A stretch of DNA of 64,000 bases from the NCBI GenBank assembly GCA_024449915.1, contig JAMZAV010000640.1, forward strand, positions 124,001-188,000, in the 5' to 3' direction. The position numbers were made by a program, and so were the translations under genes. The notes under the pieces were generated by a model, which saw only the letters and a list, made by a program, of their open reading frames with translations, ran no database searches and was not told the origin of the DNA. This DNA is from Sweltsa coloradensis (taxonomy: Eukaryota > Arthropoda > Insecta > Plecoptera > Chloroperlidae). Shown one piece after another: positions 12,980-25,472 of this stretch (within the stretch, counting starts at the first letter, position 1; every line of letters starts with the position of its first letter).

Positions 12980-13336
12980 CAGAGGCAGGTATTTGGGTGA
13001 AAATAAAAGTCACTTTTCGTTTTTATTGTACCCAAAAGCGGTTTAATTGGTGGTGAAAATAATTCAACACAACATTTAGTTGAAAGCTCTATATCTCTCT
13101 CTCCCCCTGATTTTTTTTTTTAAATTTTGGGTGTGGTACCTTGTAAAAGAATGGCAGATTACTTTAAAATGTAATTTTGAGTATTCAGAGGCAGGTAGGC
13201 TATTTGTGGTGGGAAAATATTTGCATCTTTGTTTTTTTTTCTGACCAGTAGCGTTGAATATGGTGTTGAAAATGATTTATCATTTCGGTTTTTTAGCGGT
13301 GAAAATTTCGTTTTTACCGTAAATACCTGCCTTTTT
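12980..13336. mobile_element. Insertion with short inverted ends, copy 1 only
   Basis: It begins AGAGGCAGGTATTTGG and ends with the complement CCGTAAATACCTGCCT. A further AGAGGCAGGTA lies inside near 13,186. The paralogous site in copy 2 (near 43,090) lacks these 350-odd bases. I could not define a TSD, and the family is unknown. Confidence 0.55.
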
Positions 13337-13530
13337 GCATTACGTTCTTTAGTTGCTCCTTGAAACTTATACAATTGGCAGAAATTACCCATTTATTACG
13401 CATTTCCATCAAAAATTTCCAAACATTTTGCATAGATTATATCCTTGTTACAAGTCCCAACATAATAATCAAACTTGCATTTCACCTCCTTACCGTTTAA
13501 ATTGTAAACCAACTTTAAAGGAAGTTACTC

Positions 13531-13644
13531 ACCAAAAAGGCCGTGTCATGTTGTAACCGGTTCCCTAGATCACCAAAGTTAAGCAGACGGGGGTGTTTAG
13601 TATTTTAGTGGGGACCCAATTTGGGGGCACTATATGCTGTTTGG
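13531..13644 (+). pseudogene. 5S-rRNA-derived sequence, copy 1 (disturbed)
   Basis: This is a recognisable but error-ridden counterpart of 43,291-43,408: GATCACCAAAGTTAAGCAG, then GTGGGGACCCAATTTGGG, then the TGCTGTTTGG end. It lies in the low-quality part of copy 1, so its differences should not be read as biological. Confidence 0.6.
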
Positions 13645-14164
13645 AAAAAACGGGGTAAAGCAATCTGTTAGTGTGCCCCCCATAGGAGACGATCTTGCAC
13701 TATCCACTTTGCAGCTTCTGCCGAGAAAAATGTACAAACCGTTCTGGTATGGTTTAAAAAAGAAAAAAAAACTCCTTCTCCCTATAAAGGGGCCTTGCAT
13801 AGGAACCAGGGAGGGGGCAGGGGGCAAGCCCTCCGTTTACCCCAAATTTCCTTTAAAAATATGTAATCCCCTTTACTTTCGAAAAAACAATTTATTTGTT
13901 TGCCTGTATGTTTCGTCATACCATAAAAAAATTAGGTTGAAATTTACTAAAAGGCCCTTCACTTCTTTTTTTTATTTTTTTGATCACAGTGCTTCTTAAA
14001 CATCTTAACAAGTAAAAGTGCAGTTAAACGGGGTAATAACTGTATGGTGATTTTTTTTCGCCAAAGGCAAAAGGCCCCGGGGGGTAGGCTTCCCCCCCCC
14101 CCCCCCAATTTCTTCCTATTCCTGTAGGGCCCCCATAAAACTTTTTTTTAAAAATTTTTTTTTG

Positions 14165-15492
14165 GCTTCATTTTACTGACCTCCAGTCGGGCAACTTTCT
14201 TCTTTCTGCTACATATAAAATAGTCAGGCAAAAAAACCCCCAAAAGTAGGGCAAGGTAAAACTTTAGGTTTGTTAAAAGTGTAAGCCAAGGCCAAAAAGT
14301 GTAAAGGAAACAAAAAAGCTCACAGTTTTCTTTGCAAGGGTTTTGTTATATTGTTTTAAAAGCTGGGGGGTCTGGTGAACAGACCAACCTAAGGATTTTG
14401 TCTTCGTCCTGGGTAGGGAAAACCCAGGACTGCAGTGTGTTGCGTCGCTTCACAAAACAACGCTTCGCTGACCTTGCTGACGTTCACTGCCGTGAGAAGA
14501 AGGGGTTTATTTGGCCCTCCCCCTTACGGGCCAAAAGCTCACCAGGGACTTAAGTCGTTTCTTGTAATGAGTGTCTAAAAGTTTTTTAGTTCTCCATCTT
14601 GCACCCCAAAAGCTCCACAGGGGATTTAACCCCCCATTCTTGAACGAGTGTTAAAAAGTTTACTACTTTCTCTCCTTGCAAACTAAGCTAATACCAGTGG
14701 GCAGACCTTTTGGCGCGCTGTCATAAGAATTTAAAGTACCCCTCCTTTCGTACAATCAAACACACAGTGGACTTAAGCTTATTTTGTATAGAGTGTGCTA
14801 AAAAGTTTACTATTCACTCACCGCAATACTAACTAACACACAATGGACAGACCTTTTGGCTGCACCAGTTCTAGACATTTACACAAAGCTTAGCCTTAAA
14901 GCCATAACGATCACCGGGGACAAACCCTTATTCTTGTATAGAGTTGGTTTGAAGTTTACTCTTCATCAAAACCTTTAAGGCATAACTAACACACAGTGGA
15001 GCAAGACCGTTCGGCGCGACCAGTGTGAAAAGAGTTTAAACTAAGTCCCACCTTTCGTACATTAAAACACCAGTAGACTTAAGCCTTATTCTTGTTAGAG
15101 GTATAAAAGTTTTTTAGTTCATCTCCCCTTGGACTGCATACTAACACACAGTGGAACAAACCGTTTGCCTGCGACCAGTGTATAAAAAATTTTGCACAAA
15201 ACTCCAAACCCTTACAAGCATAACAAACACAAAAATGGACAAGACCGTTTGGTCGACCAGTGTATAAGATTTACACAAAGCTCTAGTTAAAAGTCCATAA
15301 GCGTCACACAGTGGACTTACCCCTTATTCTTGTACAGAGTGTGATATAATTTTTTTCTAGAACATCTCCCCTTGCGGGCAAAAACCCCCCACAGTGGATA
15401 TAACCATATTATTGTTAAGTGTAGGGGGGGGTTTTCAGACTTCATCTTCCCTTTTGCATACATAAGCGAACAAACCATGATCTAAGCCCCTT
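14165..15492 (+). pseudogene. Exon C (zinc-finger array), copy 1, disturbed
   Basis: This is co-linear with 44,010-45,724. Recurrent zinc-finger strings such as CACACAGTGGACTTAAGC, GAGTGTGATAAAAAGTTTAC and GACCGTTTGGCTGCGACCAG remain visible, but every finger is broken by indels, mostly in or beside homopolymers. It ends at the equivalent of the copy 2 terminus (GATCTAAGCCCCTTTGG). Flanking non-coding DNA is damaged in the same way. I cannot tell a true pseudogene from an intact exon in a poorly polished assembly. Confidence 0.7.
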
Positions 15493-15574
15493 TGGGATTT
15501 TGGGGTAAAAATGTGATCGACCATAAAACCTTTAAAAAATCATTAAAATATTCCCCTTTAAAACCCTTTGCTGC

Positions 15575-15655
15575 AATAAAGAAAATAAGAATGTTGTTTG
15601 TCCGAAATGTTGCAAAAAATGAGAAGATCCACCTCAGTAGGTTATAAGAGGGACC
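15575..15655 (+). pseudogene. Relic zinc finger downstream of exon C, copy 1
   Basis: AAGAATGTTGTTTGTCC followed by GAGAAGATCCACCTCAGTAG matches the relic finger at 45,789-45,875 after the exon C stop in copy 2. Confidence 0.55.
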
Positions 15656-15728
15656 ATTAGCCAAAATTCTTATGATTAGTACTATGAAAAAAATTAGCCA
15701 AGATATCTTTTAATACCATTTTTTATCA

Positions 15729-16848
15729 CTAGGAAATGCTCAGTTGGACGCGTTGATAAGCGACACGTCGTAGCTAGCCCCACATTAAACTTTTTTAAAT
15801 TTTAAATTTTTGCGATGTTCGCTGTTCACGGGGCCATGTTAAAATATTATTTATTTTTCCCCAAAGGTTTTTGGGAAAACCCCCGGGGGTAACCCTTTTA
15901 TTTTGTGGATAATCCACCCCCATCAAAGGGGACCTTGACTCTTTTCCCTTTGGGAAAAAAATTTTTTAAACTCTTTGGTAACAAAAAATCCCTGCTTCTT
16001 CGTATTTTTGGTTATTCTAGGGGGCAGTGCATAGTGGCCAGAACCTTGTGCCTTTTTGTTGCCATGGTAACGTTCTTTTGCTAAAAATGTAATTTCCTCT
16101 ACCTTTTACGAATAAAAATAAAAAAACATTTTCGGACCGGACAGCATTAAAATGTTTTGGTCAATCGATTTTTTTGCCGTTTTTTTTTTGAAAAAAAAAC
16201 TTTTGATTAAACTTTAATGTAATTTAAATGAAACTTTGAAATTTTTTTGAACGATTTTGCCACAAACGAAGGGCATTAAACCAGACCAAACTTTCGGTGG
16301 TCCAAATTTCAATCGACAAACCCCTCCTTCGAACGTTAGGGCAAGACATACAACCCGGGTTATTTTTGTGTAGCTCTTTGGTTTTGTGTGCTATCGAACC
16401 TGCTTCCAATGCAAAAAGTCCGGGGGTCTGTTTCCTGCCAAAGTCAGAAGTTTTTTAACTTCTGTTTTGGGACTTAAGCCATCGTTTTTGTTTTAGGAGT
16501 TTTTTTAATGGGTGACTTTGGACCCGTCCTGCAACAAGCACATAATAAATTCAGACTGTTCTAATGGGCTTGTTGATTCTGGCGTTGATTCGGGGGTGTT
16601 CCACTGTCCATACCACTGATGCTATATTTTTTTTCCTATTAAAAATTTGTTTTTGGTTGGTTACGCTCACCTCGATTGCGTCGGGGGCCTACAGGGTTGG
16701 CTTTGGTCCTTTGATTTACTGTCCCCCACTGAAAATCTTTATTAACAAAGGGGTACCTAAACAAATTTTTTTTTTATTTAAAACAAAAAAACAGTGACTT
16801 TTTTTTTTCCGGCAGAGTCAAATGGAAACGCCCCCTTCGCTCGTTTAA
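15729..16848 (-). mobile_element. Helitron-like element (TTAAGCGAGCG family) with nested SINE, copy 1
   Basis: This is the minus-strand counterpart of 45,953-47,082. The 3' end CTAG with its upstream GCTCAGTTGGACGCGTT hairpin region is at 15,729, and the 5' end near 16,848. A tRNA-like SINE (about 16,375-16,790) is nested inside, as in copy 2, so both insertions predate the copy 1/copy 2 duplication. Base quality is poor. Confidence 0.6.
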
Positions 16849-17182
16849 ATAAAAAGGCATAATTCCCAAAAACATATCTGTATAAAAAAACTGTTTTTTT
16901 AAATTTGATTGTCTCATAAACAAATTTTTTTAGTTTTTTATCTTTATTTTTTTCACAAAAAAAAAGGTTTTGGGTACATTGCAATATGCAAAGCACAACC
17001 CCTAATTTTGCCAAAAATATGATGTACTGCGGAACGTTTGATACTTCCATCTGTGGGCAGTTAAAGATCTGTGCACATTTTTAAATTGTCACACTGTTAT
17101 GTAAGTTTTACGAAACTTTTGACACCTTCCCTTATGAATTAACTACGACATGTTACTTATGAAGGAAGGGAATTGGTTTAAA

Positions 17183-17687
17183 CTGGGGAGTCACAATAAT
17201 TGTTTGAAAATACGATTACAATATTACGTGACGTGGGGCTGTCCCCGAAAATCTACAAATCTATTAGCGATATTGTGAAAATTTATTAATTCAGTAGCGT
17301 ATACACTTTTTATATAAATAATCGACGCTGTAAAACTACGTTTTTCCCCTCCTAATTCGGATTTCAGGGAATTCCCAGCGTCTCAAAAAAAGTTTTTCGC
17401 CGCGATCAATTTGACGATACCACTCCCCCCCCCTTCCCCCCCAAAACCGCTTACTCTCCTCAACCTCCTCGGGAGGGGCCCGTCTGGTAAACCCAAACCC
17501 GAAGAACAGGTTGAGTGGCGCACAATTCAAATTGACGAAAAAGCAGAAAAACGTTTTTAAATGCCAATTTTCGTGATATGTTTAAAAGGGCCGTATCGGC
17601 GAAATTTTTTGAACACAATATTAGCAATTTTATTTTCATTTCGGTGAAATTACGATCCCAAAATTTCAATCTTTTTCACATCCCTTG
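17183..17687. mobile_element. hAT-like element, copy 1 counterpart of 48,655-49,188
   Basis: Co-linear with the copy 2 element, with the ends TAGGGATGTC and CACATCCCTA still partly readable (as TGGGGAGTCAC and CACATCCCTT). It lies in the disturbed zone. Confidence 0.5.
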
Positions 17688-18756
17688 AAAATTTTAAAAA
17701 AATACTTTTTTTTTCAATAAGTCGCCCCCAGCGGCCTGTCGTGTATCATTTCAATTTGTCATTTTTTGTCTAAATCTGAAATTATTTAAACTGATTCCGA
17801 TAGGTAGACCCAGTGCAAAAGTCAAAAATAGTTTCCCAGGTTTATTAACTCATATTGTTGAATGACAAACTAAATATTGACTTTTGGGCCCAATGTAGAT
17901 GAAATGGCTTTCTAAAATATGTTGTGATTTTAACAAAATCCTAAAATGTTACCTATTTACAGCTATGTTTTATCTTTGACTTTTTCAGGAAAAAACTGGT
18001 ACCATTTCCATGTTCTCTTGTATATTATGTATGTGTTTTATAATAGGTAAATCCGGAACCAAGAAAGTATCAGTGGGTAGTTTTTAAAAATATGAAAATT
18101 TTTAAAAAGATCCCAATTTTAAAAATGTTTTTAATTTTTATCATTTTTAAATATTTTTTAATCATTTCCTTATTCACATTCCTAAATCTTAACTTACCCT
18201 TTAGGAAAAGTGTTACATTTTTAAATTAAAACAAAAAAGGTTTACATTAATAAGCTCTTGTCACAAAGGGGTGTGTCTAAAAATTTTTTCAAAGTCTAGC
18301 CCGGTCCAGGTCAGGTAAAAATTAAAGTCCAGTCTAAAAAGTATTAGGTACTGTTTATCTGTGAGGCGTGAAAAGTACTGTCTAAAAAGTCTAAGTCTAG
18401 GTCCTTTTTGGGTCCAAGTGGGAAAAATAACGAGCAATCAAAAGTGTACACTCTTTTTGGTCCTTCAAAAGGGCCGTCCGCGACAACGGAAAAACATAAA
18501 AAATCATTGTTAAAAAAGGTAACTTTTAAGTTTTGTTTGTTTTTATCACGTATTTAATTGGTTTTCTAGATGTAAAAAATACTTTTAATAAAAAAAAATT
18601 TTTAAAAAGGACCCCTCGAATGCACACCTAACCAAAAACTTTAGGTAGTGTTGACTTTCCCCGGCGGCAGCTTCTGTGGGCTAGTATAGCACTTTAACAT
18701 TGGTTGGACTGGCCCCTCACCGGGATTGGACCAAAAATCAGACACCCCTATGTCTC

Positions 18757-18834
18757 CTAAAGTCTTATTTTTGTTTAGAGTGTGATAAAAATTTTTATTT
18801 TTTTCATCAACCCTTTGCATACCATAAGCAAAGG
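18757..18834 (+). pseudogene. Orphan zinc-finger remnant, copy 1
   Basis: Translation gives LKSYFCLECDKNFYFFHQPF then AYHKQR, close to one finger of the exon C type (linker LKPY, C-x2-C, F, H). The matching remnant in copy 2 is at 51,016-51,089. It is isolated, about 3 kb downstream of the array. Confidence 0.55.
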
Positions 18835-20259
18835 GTTGCCAATCTGACCCGGGAAAAAAATGGCCTTTCCCATGAAAATTCGGGGGGAAAAGGGGCCAAC
18901 AGGGGGGGCTTGGGGGGGGGGCGCTATATTTTGGGGCCCCCCAACTATAGCGTCGCAGGCAAAATTTTTTGAAATTAGCTTTTTAGATTGATTTGGTGGG
19001 TTTTAGAAAAAAGTGGTGGGCTGGATGATACCCCAAAAAAAATGTATTTTTGTCATCAAAACTGGAAAACCCCAAAAATAAAAAAGTCACTGGGGGAATG
19101 GCCCTAGATTATAATTTTAAACCCGCATATGCGAGATTCTAATTCGAGCGCAATGGGCATTTTTTTTTCATAAGAAATTTAGGCCTAAGGATAATAAATT
19201 CCAAATAAACCACGAATAATTTGTTTTGTTTTAAATTTTAAATTTTTGTCTCACATCTAAAAGCAGAAAATTTTAATTTTACTAAACAGCAAAAAACAGA
19301 TTAAAAGGAATTATGATCAATTAAAAAGTTTACTTTTTAAATTTTGATGAGTATTTAGCATTTGATCTTGCTGCTTGAAGGAAGTCTTGTTGGACTTTTT
19401 TTTTTCCAGAGAGTAAATTTTCATCGTCGGATTCGTGCCAAACTTCCCGATGAACGGCATTGACAGTGGACTGCAGTGAGGTGGCAGTCTTTGGCCAGCC
19501 TACTGCCTTGTTTCGCTGTCTGGTGAGAAGGCGCGGGTTAGGTCAGGGGAAGTGGAGAAGAGCAATGTTTCTAATTTAGTGGGATTTGGAAACGATGATT
19601 AGGGGTTTTTAAATATTTATTTTAGTTTTTTGTGTTTTCAGTAATATTTTTTTTAAAATGCGTTATTTACGAAAAAAAAAAGGGCAACACTTTTTCCCGG
19701 TCAAAGGGGATGCCCGGCCCCGGTTGGAAAACCCCTTAAGCAAACCATTGAAAAAAACCCCTTAGAAGGCTAGATTAGCAGTCCAATACTTCCCACAGGC
19801 GCCCCAGCGAACAAAAATTTAAGCGTGAAAAACCGTTCAAAATGGGTTTGGCGTTTAATTTTGCTTTTTCAAAACAATAAATATTTTCTGGATTGTGTGA
19901 TATGGTTTTTTGCTTTGCAGCATGATATTGAATAAAAAAAACAATAAGAATTATTGCATAAGGGAATTTAGTAATCATTTGATGTTAAAATCTAGTATGC
20001 CTCAGCTGCAACTGGGGGCCATCTTTTAAAAATATTTGGTCTTCAAATCGCTCCCATTTGATTAACATTTAAAAATGTCATTTCAAGATGGCAATTCCAA
20101 TTGTAACGGAAGGGACCACCGACTGCTAAAACTAGCCTAACAGTAGTTAATATCAAGAAGCAAAAACTTTCAGATAAGGATTTTACTACTTGACAACCTG
20201 TATCCAAGTTTCTCAATTTTATTTACGAGAAACGCTCTTGTAGGTGTTATTGCTTTTTT

Positions 20260-20730
20260 TTGGGAAAACAATCCAGAAATGTCAAAAACCCTCTCGGAGC
20301 GTATCGAACCCCCGGGCTCCCTTGCCGGTCGGGGGGCTCTGACCCTGCTACTAAATGGTTAAATTTAAACTCTGGATTTTTTTGGGGCATTACGCTTACC
20401 GATCTTGCAATTCATCACCATCTCATAAATTTAAACATAGTTTTTCATTAACAAACCATCTGACCAACGTTATTGTTGGCATGTATGGAAAAGAAAGTCG
20501 CCTATTTTTTCAATTTATTTTTTCTTTTGAGCTTAAATCGCTATGGTTTAGCCAAAAGTCAAATACGCCAAAAAAATTTTCATCGATATTAAAATGTATT
20601 CAGACTACAATGTATACCACACCAGATGTTAGGGAAAGTCTGGTGCAAAAAAGGGGCAAAATGCCCCCACCCGCAATTGGGAGACTGGGGTTCAATAGCC
20701 CGCTGAAATGGATTTTTAAAAATTTTTGGT
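20260..20730. repeat. Inverted pair of tRNA-like SINEs, copy 1
   Basis: A minus-oriented copy (about 20,265-20,365; TCGAACCCCCGGGCTCCC is the complement of a B-box region) faces a plus-oriented copy (about 20,595-20,730; GGGAGACTGGGGTTCAATAG). These are the counterparts of 51,195-51,305 and 51,560-51,690. Confidence 0.55.
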
Positions 20731-21612
20731 TGATTCCAAAATAAACAAACGTAGGGCCCATCCAAATGTAATGTTAAAAAATACAAATTAAAATTTTCTT
20801 AAATGTTATTTTTTTTTTTTTTTGGATTTGCTCCTGGCTGTATAAAGAGCAAGAGATATCATGCGGGTCTGTTTAATGTTTTTGTGAGTGTACAAAATTT
20901 GGGGAGTCTCCGGCCAAGTTGACAATTGCATGGAGTTTCTGGTTATTAATTGAAGTATCTTCAAAATATTTAAGGCGTAGTCGTAAGAAAAGCTGGCGTT
21001 TCAACACCCTGCCCTTTTTTTATTGCCCTGGGTTTTTGCGCATAGCGTACAAACCCCTGTGGAATGAAATAACAGGGGTGGGAGTTTTCCTTTTCTTGAT
21101 TGGTCGTCGTAAAAATTTTTATTTTTTGGGAATTCGTTATGACAAAACCTTACGCCTTTCAGGGCGTGTTTTTTAAAATTTGATTGAAACACATATCGGA
21201 ATACAAAATTTTTACGCCTAGAACTATTGTGAATATAACTAAATATTAGAAGTTTAAACGGAGCGAGGGTGCGATTGCAAAAACCCACCATGCTGTCTTA
21301 GCCCCGAGGACATATACATTCCCAAGGGTTTTTCCGAACACCTTTTGATTCTGGTATGTCCGCGGGGGGAATTGTGTCCCGCTTTATTGATCGGGGGTTT
21401 CCCCCTTAAATATGCCAGTTTTTCTAGTTGGTCATTGTTCGGTCGTCGATGTTGTTGGCGCCTGCAGACAGGGTTCTTGGGCGGCTTTAAAAAAATGTCT
21501 CTTAACTAAAAAAACATTCTGAAAACAATTTTTTTAAAAAAAAAAAATATTTTAATTTTAAAGGACAAGTATGGAAACTAAACCAAAAGTTGTACCCCTT
21601 TGTAAAAATTAA

Positions 21613-21956
21613 GGGGACAGTCCGAAACTACAGTTTTTTTCGGTTTTTTTTTTTGAGGGTTTTTTTTTTTTTTTTTTTTTGTTTTGGGTTAAATTTTTTT
21701 TTAAAAAAATGCAAAAAAAAATTCAAATAAAAAAATTTTTTAAAAAAATTTTTTTTGGGGTTTGTATTTAAGATTCATTTAATTATTAAAATTCCAAAAA
21801 AAAACTTAATACCCAAATTTTCAATATTTTTTCTTGCATTTATTGTTCTAACAAAACACAAATTTGTTTTTAGAAGCAGTTTTTGGGAATTTTTCATCGT
21901 TCTCGGATTCACGAAAAAACTTATTTTTCTGGTTTTAATTTTGCGATCCCCTCCTC
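21613..21956. mobile_element. piggyBac-like foldback MITE, copy 1
   Basis: TTAA lies on each side (21,609-21,612; 21,957-21,960), with inverted ends corresponding to 52,593-52,946. The interior is heavily disturbed by homopolymer expansion. Confidence 0.55.
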
Positions 21957-22062
21957 TTAACTCAATGGGTTTTGTATTAAAAATAAATGGTTTTTTACAA
22001 AAAAAAATACACTTTTTATTTGAATAACATAATAAAAAAAATTTAAAAATTACCATAATTTA

Positions 22063-23374
22063 TTAAGCGAGCGTTTCCATTTGACTCTGCCGGGAAAAAA
22101 TAGTCACTGTTTTTTTTTTTTTTTTTGTATGTCTCGCCATAACTTCGAACGGAGGGTCGGATCGGTTGAAAATTTTTGAAAATCCCCAAGCTTTTGTTCT
22201 CGATTTAATGCCCTTAGTTTTTTGGTAAAAAACGTTCAAAAAGTTTCATTAAAGTTAATCGAAAATTTTTTTTTTTAAACAAACGGGGACAAAAACTGAG
22301 GTGGCCAAATCATTAAAAAGTCCGCTGGTACGGATATGTTAAATTTTTTTTTGATCCCAAAGTTTGTGGATGGAAATTTTTTAACAAAGGTAACTTACCA
22401 TGGCAACGAAAAGTCGCAAACAATTCTGGCACTATGCCTGTACCTAGAAGTAAAACAAAATACTATCGAGGAAGCAGTGTATTTTATTTTCAAAAAGTTA
22501 AAAAAGTTTTCCCAAGAAATGATGTCAGGGTCCTCTAGATGGGGTGGATTTTATTCACAAAATGAAGGTTTACGCAGGGTTTCCCCCATACCTTGCCCAA
22601 AAATAAATAAATTGGGGCACATGGCCCCCTGGACAGCGAACGACGCAATTTGAAAATTTTAAAAAAAGTGCTGGGGTCTAGATACACTGCTCGCTTATCA
22701 ACCCGTCCAACTAAGCGTTTTTCCCGTTTTTTAAACGAGCGTTTTTCCCTTTGACTCGCCCAAAAAATAGTCACTGTTTTTTTTTTTTTTTTTTTTTATG
22801 TCCCCCCCATAACGTTCGAACGAGGCCGGATCGAATTAAATTTTGGCCTCGCAAACTTTTGTTCCCGATTGAATGCCATTATTTTTTGTGGGAAAATCGT
22901 TCAAAAAATTAAAAAATTACATTAAAATTAAACGAAAGGTTTTTTTTTTTCAAAAAACGCGACAAAAATTGGGTGGCCAAAACATTAAAAAATGTCCGTC
23001 CGGTCACGAATAGTTAATTTTGTTTTTGATCCGATATGTGTGAGATGGAAAATTCAAAAGTACGTTTTCATGGCAACGAAAAATCGCACGAGTTCGCACT
23101 ATGCACTGCCCCCTGAATAATCAAATACTATCGAGGAGCGGTATTATAAATTAAAAGTTTTCCCAAAGAAAAGATGTCAAGGTCCTCTTGGCGGTGGATT
23201 TTATCCCAAATAAAGGTTTTTCCCAAATAGGGCCCACCTTGCCAATAAAAAATAATTTTGGAAAAATGGCCCCATGGACGAAACTCGCAAATTTTAAAAT
23301 TAAAAAAAATCGAATGTGGGGGCTAGCTATAGCACGTGCCCGCTTTCCAAAGCGTCCAACTGAGCGTTTTTTAG
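22063..23374 (+). mobile_element. Two head-to-tail Helitron-like elements, copy 1
   Basis: The first runs about 22,063-22,725 and the second about 22,731-23,374. Each starts TTAA(G/A)CGAGCGTTT and ends with the GCGTTT...TAG equivalent. They match 53,053-53,732 and 53,737-54,529. The second keeps the original 3' end (GCGTCCAACTGAGCG), which copy 2 has partly replaced by other sequence. Confidence 0.6.
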
Positions 23375-24330
23375 TTGTATTAAAAAATAAAATAAAAAAT
23401 AAAAAAATTCCCAAAGGGGGTACAGCAATTTTTTTTCCTTAACAAAATTTTTTAGGGGTCCTCCTCGATTTTAGTATGTAAAAACCTTGGTTTTCCCCCG
23501 TTCGTAGCTGGGCTACTAGCATAGTGTTTGCCCCTATTCCCCAGTCTAGAGTGGTGCATTTTTTTCTTAACGGTTGACGTGCCCCTTTAAACCAATAAAA
23601 AAACCAAACATCTTACGACGTATTGAAAATTGTTTGTTTCCCCGCTCAAGGGCTCTACCCCGCATAGAGGCGTGTCTCAGCTCTTTAGCAAAAACAAAAA
23701 GAAGGGGGGTGTTTTAAGGTTTAGCGGGCCACCCAAAACAAGAGGGGTCTCCAAAAAAAATTGCCCATCATCTTTGTGTAGCTTCTTTTTTCAATCTTTA
23801 CGTTTTGCATTATATTAATTTATTTTGGAAACCTGTACTTTTAAAGAGGGGCCGTGCCGCGCCTAAAAAGGTGCCCTAAAATGGTAAGTTTTTGGCAGAG
23901 GATTGGCCCCCCTTGATTAAACCCCTAATAGGCCAAAATTAGGGCCTAGGGTGTCTATATAGGCCCCCCATTCTTCGGCATACCCTAAGAATTACAAGAA
24001 AAAATTCTTAGGAGTGTTTTTATTGGTTGTCTCATCACGTGACTCATAACAGGCGGCCGTAAGAATAGTGAGGCCCAGGGCCCATAGTAAAATGGGCGCC
24101 CCAATTGGGAGAGCTAAGGTAGCACAAAGCAAGCGCAAAATAAGCGCAAACACAAGGGGAAAAAACGGCACAATTGTCATAACCCGGGAAACGGGCGTAA
24201 AGAAAAATACAAAGGCGTTCAAAGTTTTTTGAAGGTCGTAATCAATGACTCACGAACTTTGCGTTTGACTTTTTTTCTTTGCATTTGAGTAGCCCTTTTC
24301 ATAGAGATGCGGGTATTTCCTAGGTACATT

Positions 24331-24722
24331 ATCAAAAGCTCGTCGCAACGTCGACTCAACCATCTGATAATACGTTTTCTTTTGTGATTCATCCAGATTA
24401 ATAATTTTACATACCCCAAAAATCAATAGTTTTTGAATTTGATTTACTGAAAGGGGGTTTGGTTTAGTCTTGTTGTTTCTGGTTTCCATTGGCCCAAACA
24501 TAACTGAGCGCAAGCAAAAGCATAAAAATATAAATTAACCATCTCTTGCCTGTGCTTCCCCGGGCCTACGCTATGATACGTGAATTTTTGGGTGTTCAAG
24601 CAGCCGGGGCACTTGTTTTAATTTTTTTGCGTTGTGCTTGGTTGTGTACGTTATGCTATGCCAATTTGGCAGCACTTTTATTCTTACGGTCCCCATGCCT
24701 ACTATGACCCTGCACTAGGGAG
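24331..24722. repeat. Segment inverted relative to copy 2
   Basis: Its reverse complement aligns with 55,881-56,305, while both flanks remain in the same orientation as copy 2. The left junction is just after GGGTATTTCCTAG and the right junction at CCTGCACTAGGG. Confidence 0.7.
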
Positions 24723-25204
24723 GCCCCAGCAGGGCCCAACGCGTATTTTTAAAACTAAATACCCACAAACCTTAACATCGCTATTTTAAATCTAAAGTGG
24801 CCTGCCCACCTCTGATCAAAAAAATGGGCATACCAAACGAAAAAATTCCTCCATCCCTAAGATAGTTGTAGTAATTCTTACGGGGATCCGTAAAAATACC
24901 ATCCCAAATTGGCACAAATCTGGGCTTTTCGTTGCTCGTAGGGATAGGCCTAGGGGCCCAGCTTTTGGCCCAGCCTAGTCGTACGGTCAGCCGTATTATA
25001 GTGACAAACTAGTGGGGACGGTCACCGATAGTTCGGCCTTTTGTCGCGAACGAATCATTGTCAAAATAAAAAGTGCTAGGGGCCCAGGCCTATTTGACTA
25101 TTGAAGGGAAAAGCCTTAGCGGAATTATGAAAAAATTCCCTATTAGGCCCCATTGTCAAATTTTAAAAAAATTTTTAAAACCCTTTTACTAAGCATCACT
25201 ATAG

Positions 25205-25472
25205 ATTTACCAACACCACAAAAGCCCTGGCCAAAACGGACGAGTCGAATTGTCTTGGCAGGCAAGACGCTACCCCCAGTGATCGGGAGAGGTGCTGGAG
25301 CGGCGAGGTCATCGCTCCCGCCGTATGCCGTAAGGAGATGTGTTCCTCACGGCAGCCGGTTAGAACTGAGCCGTACGGCGCCCGTATCTACGGAGCTCCC
25401 CTAAAACCGAAAATGAACTTGGCCCAGAGGCGCGCGCACGTAATGGCGCGGGCCACAGTGGTCTTGGTACAT
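25205..25472. mobile_element. GC-rich TIR insertion with CTATAG direct repeats, copy 1 only
   Basis: CTATAG flanks it at 25,199-25,204 and 25,473-25,478; copy 2 has the empty site CATCACTAGTCGAC. The ends are inverted: ATTTACCAACACCAC and the complement of ATGTACCAAGACCAC. Its GC content is strikingly higher than its surroundings and its base quality looks clean. An 83-codon open frame covers it but I recognise no domain. Confidence 0.7.

Noticed and set aside
24250..24513. Overlapping minus-strand frames of 66-87 codons
   Set aside because: They lie in the inverted, low-quality segment; the copy 2 counterpart does not keep either frame.
25370..25405. Group II intron domain V-like hairpin (GAGCCGTA...TACGG)
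   Set aside because: The 3' strand and bulge do not fit domain V, and no maturase is nearby; likely coincidence in a GC-rich insertion.
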